Under the pieces are notes generated by a model that saw nothing but the letters and a program-made list of their open reading frames with translations, had not been told where the DNA came from and ran no database searches. Positions 58,787-64,000 of a DNA stretch of 64,000 bases are shown one piece after another (the first letter of the stretch is position 1; every line of letters starts with the position of its first letter). This DNA is from Pilaira anomala (Eukaryota; Mucoromycota; Mucoromycetes; Mucorales; Mucoraceae), in the NCBI GenBank assembly GCA_025716855.1, contig JAIXMQ010000037.1, positions 248,001 to 312,000 on the forward strand, read 5' to 3'. The position numbers and the translations under genes were made by a program.

Positions 58787-61700
58787 TCACTTAGAGGAGT
58801 ATTGGTACCACGAGGTCCCCGGGGAGGGATCAGGTGGTATATTTTTATTAGGGTGACACAGCGTGTCCACGTACCAGAGAAAGGCTAAAAGGCTATCCCA
58901 AAATGCAGGAGGGCTTGATTTTGCGGATTTAGGCAGCGATGAAATGGCAAAGTCAATCTTGTTGACACCTGTTGGTGCAGCCGGGAGAGAGTCGAGAAGG
59001 TCATGGGGGATGGCACGGCATGTCAGAAAGTGCTCACGGGAAATGAGGGCGCCCATATCCGTACAGGGACATTCAGTTCTTGCCATAGCGGTAAACCTAC
59101 CTAGACGCCAGCGAACTAAACGACTACGAGTACAGTTATTCATGGGAAGGTACAGTATGGGATCGGGCTTGGTTGTATCCGAGTGGCAGGCACGTAAAAG
59201 GACATTTGTACCTTTTTGAGCGTATAGTAATCTTTGAGCATCACAACGATCCTGGCGGAATTTTTGAAAATGTGAGCGTAAGAGAGCAGGGCTTTCAGGA
59301 GGAGGATCCGGGAGAGATAGATACAACGGATTGTTGGTCTTGAGGTAATTACTCAGTCGTGAGTACCGAAGAGAGTTCTGTAAAAGAACAACCAGTGAGT
59401 CATCAGGAAGGTAGTTGGAACGAAGAACAAATTTTGTAACCAATGAGTTATATCGATGGATAACGCCCGGGATACAGGTGATGTGCTTAGCAACTGTGGT
59501 GTGGGCACTACGTAGGAACATGGAGACAAGTTTGTTTTGGAGGCGTTCAAGAGCCTTCATTTCAGGAGCACTAAATCTGGATATGGCAAAACCATATTCG
59601 AATTTAGGCCTGATAAAGCAGGAGTACAATTGGGCACAGAAGAGCAGCTTGAAACCGTTTCGATTGACACCGATAGAGTTAAGCAGGGCCATTGTTCTGA
59701 TAGCACCAGCGGATCGCTTTTCAAGGATACCAGGGGCATGTAGACCTTTTTTTGCAAATTCCATACCAAGGTACGTGAATTGCTCAACAGAGGAATAGTT
59801 TGGCCGTACAGAGTAAAAGCAAAACCAACTGAGGATGAGGAGGTAGGTGACGGAGCATTCAAGATAGCGCATTTACTAGGATTCCATCTATAACCAAGAC
59901 TGAGAGAGTGCTGTGATGCGAGGTCTAACATAGATTGTACTTCAGATCGGTTACCAAAGATAGCCACATCATCGGCAAAGAGAAGAGAAGTCAACGGTGT
60001 TGGATTGGAATCACCAGGGACAGTTACAAAGGAAGTATTGGTGCCAGCAACTTGTCTTAGGACATCCGGGAGTGAATTTATATATAAGGAATATAAATGC
60101 GGTGAAAGTACAGACCCTTGGAGTAGACCAGTGGAAGGATGGAACGGTTCAGATGATTGATTGGAAAGTAGAACAGAAACAGATACTTCATCAAACATAT
60201 TCATAAGCAGGTACAACAGAGGACGAGGGAAATTGGGCGCGTCATAAAGGACGTCCCAAACAACTCGACGATCGACAGTGTCATATGCTGACTTGATATC
60301 CAAAAAGGCTACTGAAGGATAATGATGATGACGGAGGAAGTAATCATGCATCAAGTCATGAAGGCAAAGGGCTTGATCTAGGGGACTTCTTTGATAGCGG
60401 AAACCACCTTGAGCTACGTCTAGTTCGGGAGAGAAAGAGAGAACAGTACCAGTTATAGCCTTTTCAAATAGTTTCCGTAGAACAGATGTTAAAGAGATTG
60501 GGCGGTAGTTAGCAGGGTCCTTAACGTCACCTTTTTTATGGATAGGAAAGACAGTAGCTTGTCGCCATATTAGAGGAGTATAGGCCCATTGCCAGCAGAG
60601 TTTGAACAGTAACGATAAAACAGGGGAGATAATCGCACCTAGAGGCTTTATCATTTCACCTTTGATGTGGTCAGGACCAGGGCTTTTACCATATGACAGG
60701 GTCTTGATGATACTCCTAATGTCTTCGCTATCCAAGGTAGAGGTGGGAAGTTCAAAGGGGATTTCACAACGATCAACATGAACGAGAGGAGGTCTAATGA
60801 TAGACGCCGGTAGGAAGGAACCATTGTAAACAGAAGCAAGATGGGTGGACATCACCTCCAAGGCCTTGGTTGTACCATCAACATGAGAGAAGGAAGCTGA
60901 GGCGGAATGGCGTTTTTTAAGTCTTGATATAGTCTTGGTACCTTTAGAGAAGTCCTGTTGTAGGGATTCGCAGAATAGCTTCCAGGATTTGCGCTTAGCT
61001 TGCTGAATTAGGCTACGAAAACTCTTGAGTGCTGTTTTATACTCTAACCACCGAGTAATTTTATCCATAGTTGTAGAACAACGGCGCCACCGACGATAAC
61101 AACGATCACGAAGGTGGGCAGCATCTTGGATTTCTTGGGTCCAGTATTTTTTCCAAAGCTTGGGTCGAGACACCTTACCACCTACGGAGGCATCCAGAGA
61201 CTTATAAATACAATCATTGAGAGTATCATTAAGCTCATCTATTGGAGGGCAGGTAACAGGAGGGGAGGTAACCAGATCAGATAGTTGGGACTGTAGTGGA
61301 GAGACCATATCACTGAAGGAGGATCGGTATAGTTGAAGAGTATCAGGTTTGCTAAGCCTAGATAAATTCCAAAGTCTACGCGGTGCCATACAGGAGGGGA
61401 CAGAGTTATCATTATCAACCAGTGATGAATCAATTTTAAACGACAGGGTCATCAGTTTATGATCAGAGCACAAAGATAAATCATGTTCAATTAAGATAGA
61501 CGGGTTCAGTAGAGAGTGCGTTGTAATGTTGGTAATGAACAGATCGATGATACTGGTGACTTGTACCGGTTTATTATCTACAATACGAACACGACCATAA
61601 TAAGTCGGTTGAGAGTGAGAGAGTACTTGGTTGAGGATAGTTAATTGGCGATCTTGACACCATGGGATGAGCTTGGTTCCACGAGGATTAGGAGCAGTAT

Positions 61701-62088
61701 CACCAAGTAATTCACCCATTCTAGCATTTAAATCACCACAAATAAAGGTATTAGGAAGGAGAGGAATAGATTCAAGAATATCAAAGACTTGATCATTTGG
61801 CATATGAGGCGGAAGGTAGAGACAGTGAATGCGGAGGCCACCGACCTTAAGTGAAAGAGTGTGGTTGTTTAAGGACGGCAGTTGAGTGACAGGATAAGGA
61901 CATAAAGGATTGACAAGAGCACAGATACCAGCTTCACCACGATTGTTACCACGTTTTACTTTGGTACCATAGACATGAAATTGAGGCCAGTCATCAATTG
62001 GGAGACGCATAGGAGAGTAATACCAACTCTCGGTAATAAAAAGGACATAGGACATAGAGGTATGAGAAATAACGTCGTGGACAGTGGT
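58787..62088 (-). pseudogene. LINE polyprotein: APE endonuclease, reverse transcriptase, zinc-knuckle; one frameshift
   Basis: The frame open from the 5' junction down to 59557 encodes the endonuclease, starting near SYVLFITESWYYSP. Catalytic landmarks are FICGDLNARMGELLGD and LCSDHKLMTLSF. The reverse transcriptase shows PANYRPISLTSVLRKLFEK, QGGFRYQRSPLDQAL, AFLDIKSAYDTVDR, GLLQGSVLSPHLYSLYINSL and the active site LLFADDVAIFG. Near 59797 the frame shifts by one base: LYGQTIP is followed in another frame by SVEQFTYLGMEFAKKG, by comparison with copy 2 (IPRVEEFSYLGVPFRKKG). The second frame continues to stop 58787 and ends with a CPCTDMG..H..C zinc-like motif and SPGTSWYQYSSK. The first residues of the annotated long ORF (to 62172) are only copy 2's 3' UTR read through. 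Confidence 0.9.
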
Positions 62089-62107
62089 GGGGATGTAGCT
62101 CAGTTTA
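62089..62107 (+). repeat. LINE copy 2 3' terminus, tRNA-Ala 5'-half-like (plus strand)
   Basis: The same 19 bases, GGGGATGTAGCTCAGTTTA, at the end of copy 2. The flank before it (GACAGTGGT) is the interior of copy 1 and differs from the flank of copy 1 (GTAACAAT), so the shared block is element end, or target sequence common to both insertions. Confidence 0.8.
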
Positions 62108-62351
62108 AATGATAAGTTTATTAATATAAGAAAATGAATGGAGTGGCTATATATAGCACAGTCTATTTTCAAAGAACTATAAGAGTCAATGATACTAAAA
62201 AATCCCAGGAGAAACGCTAACAGGACAAAAAAAGAGAAGAGAGAGAAAAGAAGAAGACGGCAGATTTACTAAGGAGGTTTGATGAAGGAGGCTGGACCAA
62301 CGGATGGGAACTTTGATATTTACTGACCACCGTGGGGCGCACCTTCAAGAC

Positions 62352-63998
62352 TTATGCCACCGATTCAACCCGTGTTGGAGACCAAGAAGAGCCAGGAGAT
62401 GGGTCTTCAGGAATAATTTTGGATGGATGACACAGCGTGTCGAAGTACCAAAGGAGAGAAAGAAGATCAGACCAGAAGGGAGGAGGACCCTGGATGGCCT
62501 TGGTTGGTAGGGAGTTGATTGCGTGATCAATCCTGTTAATACCAGGAGGGGCGGCGGGCAAGGAGTCAAAGAGGGAAGCATCTACGGCACGGCACTCCAA
62601 CAAGTGAGCACGAGAGAGCAGAACACCAAAGTCTTGACAGGGGCATTCTTCACGAGCCATGGCAGTGAACCTACCTAGACGCCAGCGGACCAACCGACTA
62701 CGGGCAACTGTAGTCATAGGGAGATACAACACCGGGTCAGGCGCAGAGGTACTGGGGCGACAAGCACGAAGTAGAACATCTTTACCCGTACGGGCAGTTT
62801 TAAGACGTTCCTGGTCACAGAGATTCTGGTAGTAGGCTTGGAAGAGCTGCTTGATAATGGTAGGCGATTCGGGTTTGGGATCAGGCAAGGACAAGTACAG
62901 TTTATTTTGCTTGAGACCTTCAGTCAACCTAGTATACTTCAAGGAGTCACGCAAAAGAATAACCAAGGAGTCATCCGGGAGATACCTAGTACGAAGAACA
63001 TACTTTGAGACCAACAGATTATATCTATGAGACATGGCCGGGATGCAAGTGATATGCTTAGCAACCTTAGTATGATTGGACCCTAGGAACATACCGACTA
63101 GTTTGTTTTGGGCACGTTCTAGTTTAAGGACTTCGGGAGCAGTCAACCTGGATATAGCTAGACCATATTCAAATTTGGGTCGAATGAAGGTCTTGTATAT
63201 TCGAGCACAGAGCAGCAAAGAGAAACCATTTCGATGTACACCGATGGAAGTAAGAAGAGCCATAGTCTTGATAGCACCACCTAACCGATTAGCCAAGATA
63301 GCACCACTAGAGAGACCCTTTTTCCGGAAAGGAACACCAAGGTAAGAGAACTCTTCAACACGAGGGATGTTAACACCATAGAGAGTGAATTCAAAACCAA
63401 GTGATGATGAAGAAGTGGTTGAAGGAGCATTAAGTACAGCACTCTTGGCGGGATTCCACCTATAACCCAGAAGATGAGAGTGGGTCGCAGCAAGATCCAG
63501 CATATCTTGAACTTCAGTTTTGGTACCAAAGATGGCTACATCATCGGCAAACAACAAGCAGTTCAAAAGCAAAGGAGGAGAACCAGGAGGAGAGACCTTA
63601 GTAGGATACCTAGCATTAACCTGACGGAGAAGCTTGGGCAGGGAGTTAATGTATAAGGAATACAAATGGGGACTCAACACCGAACCCTGAAGAAGACCAG
63701 TAGCAATTGGAAAAGGCGCAGAAGAATGATTAGAAATCAAAACTGACACCTCCACATCATCAAACAAGTTCATGAGTAAACCAAGGAGAGCAGGAGACAT
63801 ACCATGGTATTCCGAGAGAAGGTTCCACACCACACGACGATCCACCGTATCGTAAGCCGACTTGATATCCAGGAAGGCAACACAAGGATAATGGTGACGT
63901 TGAAGAAAGTGATCATGCATCAAGTCATGTAAACACAGGGCTTGGTCTAAAGGACTACGCTGAACACGGAAGCCACCTTGAGCTACATCAAGTTCTGG
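62352..63998 (-). CDS. LINE reverse-transcriptase polyprotein, partial, open frame
   Basis: A 548-codon open segment plus stop, in frame from base 63998 with no start in the window. It begins PELDVAQGGFRVQRSPLDQA and continues through AFLDIKSAYDTVDR, GLLQGSVLSPHLYSLYINSL and the catalytic LLFADDVAIFG. After the RT comes the thumb/linker region with PRVEEFSYLGVPF and IRPKFEYGLAISRLTAPEV. The end has the Cys/His motif ECPCQDFG ... H..EC. The final residues SPGSSWSPTRVESVA resemble those of copy 1. The Met at 63923 is internal. The uninterrupted frame contrasts with copy 1. Reading on the opposite strand produces several meaningless ORFs. Confidence 0.93.
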   Translation of the reverse strand, partial: PELDVAQGGFRVQRSPLDQALCLHDLMHDHFLQRHHYPCVAFLDIKSAYDTVDRRVVWNLLSEYHGMSPALLGLLMNLFDDVEVSVLISNHSSAPFPIATGLLQGSVLSPHLYSLYINSLPKLLRQVNARYPTKVSPPGSPPLLLNCLLFADDVAIFGTKTEVQDMLDLAATHSHLLGYRWNPAKSAVLNAPSTTSSSSLGFEFTLYGVNIPRVEEFSYLGVPFRKKGLSSGAILANRLGGAIKTMALLTSIGVHRNGFSLLLCARIYKTFIRPKFEYGLAISRLTAPEVLKLERAQNKLVGMFLGSNHTKVAKHITCIPAMSHRYNLLVSKYVLRTRYLPDDSLVILLRDSLKYTRLTEGLKQNKLYLSLPDPKPESPTIIKQLFQAYYQNLCDQERLKTARTGKDVLLRACRPSTSAPDPVLYLPMTTVARSRLVRWRLGRFTAMAREECPCQDFGVLLSRAHLLECRAVDASLFDSLPAAPPGINRIDHAINSLPTKAIQGPPPFWSDLLSLLWYFDTLCHPSKIIPEDPSPGSSWSPTRVESVA

Positions 63999-64000
63999 TG

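Larger units (their letters stand above)
58486..62088 (-). mobile_element. LINE copy 1 (APE-type endonuclease + reverse transcriptase), 5'-truncated
   Basis: About 3.6 kb on the minus strand, encoding endonuclease, reverse transcriptase and a C-terminal Cys/His motif. Its 3' end (58486) is not poly(A) but ends AACTGAGCTACATCCCC, shared exactly with copy 2. Its 5' end, inside the endonuclease domain, directly abuts the 3' end of copy 2 at 62088/62089, so either copy 2 inserted into copy 1 or copy 1 was truncated there. A frameshift separates the C-terminal part, so it is probably inactive. Confidence 0.9.
62089..64000 (-). mobile_element. LINE copy 2, continues beyond the window
   Basis: Same family as copy 1 but clearly diverged in DNA. 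The visible part is the end of the reverse transcriptase, the C-terminal region and a 3' UTR of about 260 bp ending AACTGAGCTACATCCCC at 62089. No frameshift or stop was seen in the coding part, so this copy could be younger or still active. The 5' part is outside the window. Confidence 0.9.

Overview
This 64 kb window is nuclear DNA from an early-diverging filamentous fungus, most likely Mucoromycota (order Mucorales). The case rests on short GT-AG introns (about 45-110 bp) in nearly every gene, very AT-rich spacers full of pure A or T runs, fungal markers (MDM10, a fungal-type CSL factor, a YEA4-type nucleotide-sugar transporter), a carotenoid-cleavage-oxygenase-family gene, and Tc1 and LINE elements. 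Species cannot be read from the window. I rebuilt exon-intron structures by hand from splice motifs, reading frame and family conservation. All multi-exon models listed keep an open frame end to end.

Layout. 1-13.7 kb: CCT1 (3' end only), MDM10, the CAAX protease RCE1 tail-to-tail with an unknown gene, a triple-KH RNA-binding protein, a rhomboid protease, a carotenoid-oxygenase-like gene and a large disordered Ser/Thr-rich protein. 13.7-17.9 kb: transposon graveyard with a 5'-truncated LINE fragment, a doubled LINE tail and a dead Tc1 element with intact inverted repeats and TA duplication. 17.9-34.5 kb: Sel1-repeat protein, a nucleotidyltransferase-like protein lacking its catalytic carboxylates, a UDP-sugar transporter, an AlkB-like dioxygenase, a four-TM protein, an EH-domain protein, an F-box protein, ribosomal eL6, a small cysteine-rich secreted-protein candidate and phosphatidylserine decarboxylase. 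35.8-55.3 kb: ubiquitin-eL40, VPS41, PBDC1, L-2-hydroxyglutarate dehydrogenase, a Rho GTPase, mitochondrial HSP70, an unknown protein, BLOC1S1 and a CSL transcription factor. 55.3-64 kb: gene-poor DNA, then two LINEs joined head-to-tail on the minus strand.

Functional links. Genes are mostly independent housekeeping units, as is normal in fungi. Themes that recur are mitochondria and phospholipids (MDM10, PSD1, mtHSP70, L2HGDH), endolysosomal traffic (VPS41, BLOC1S1, EH protein) and protein folding or translation (CCT1, PBDC1, eL6, ubiquitin-eL40). RCE1 would process CAAX proteins such as the Rho GTPase encoded 42 kb away. I see no multi-gene defence or biosynthetic system. The most unusual items are two apparent pseudoenzymes (the oxygenase-like protein with three of four iron-ligand histidines changed to Asn, and the nucleotidyltransferase-like protein with its Asp triad changed to Tyr/Asn/Glu), the Cys-rich secreted candidate, and LINE 3' ends that read as the antisense of a tRNA-Ala 5' half.
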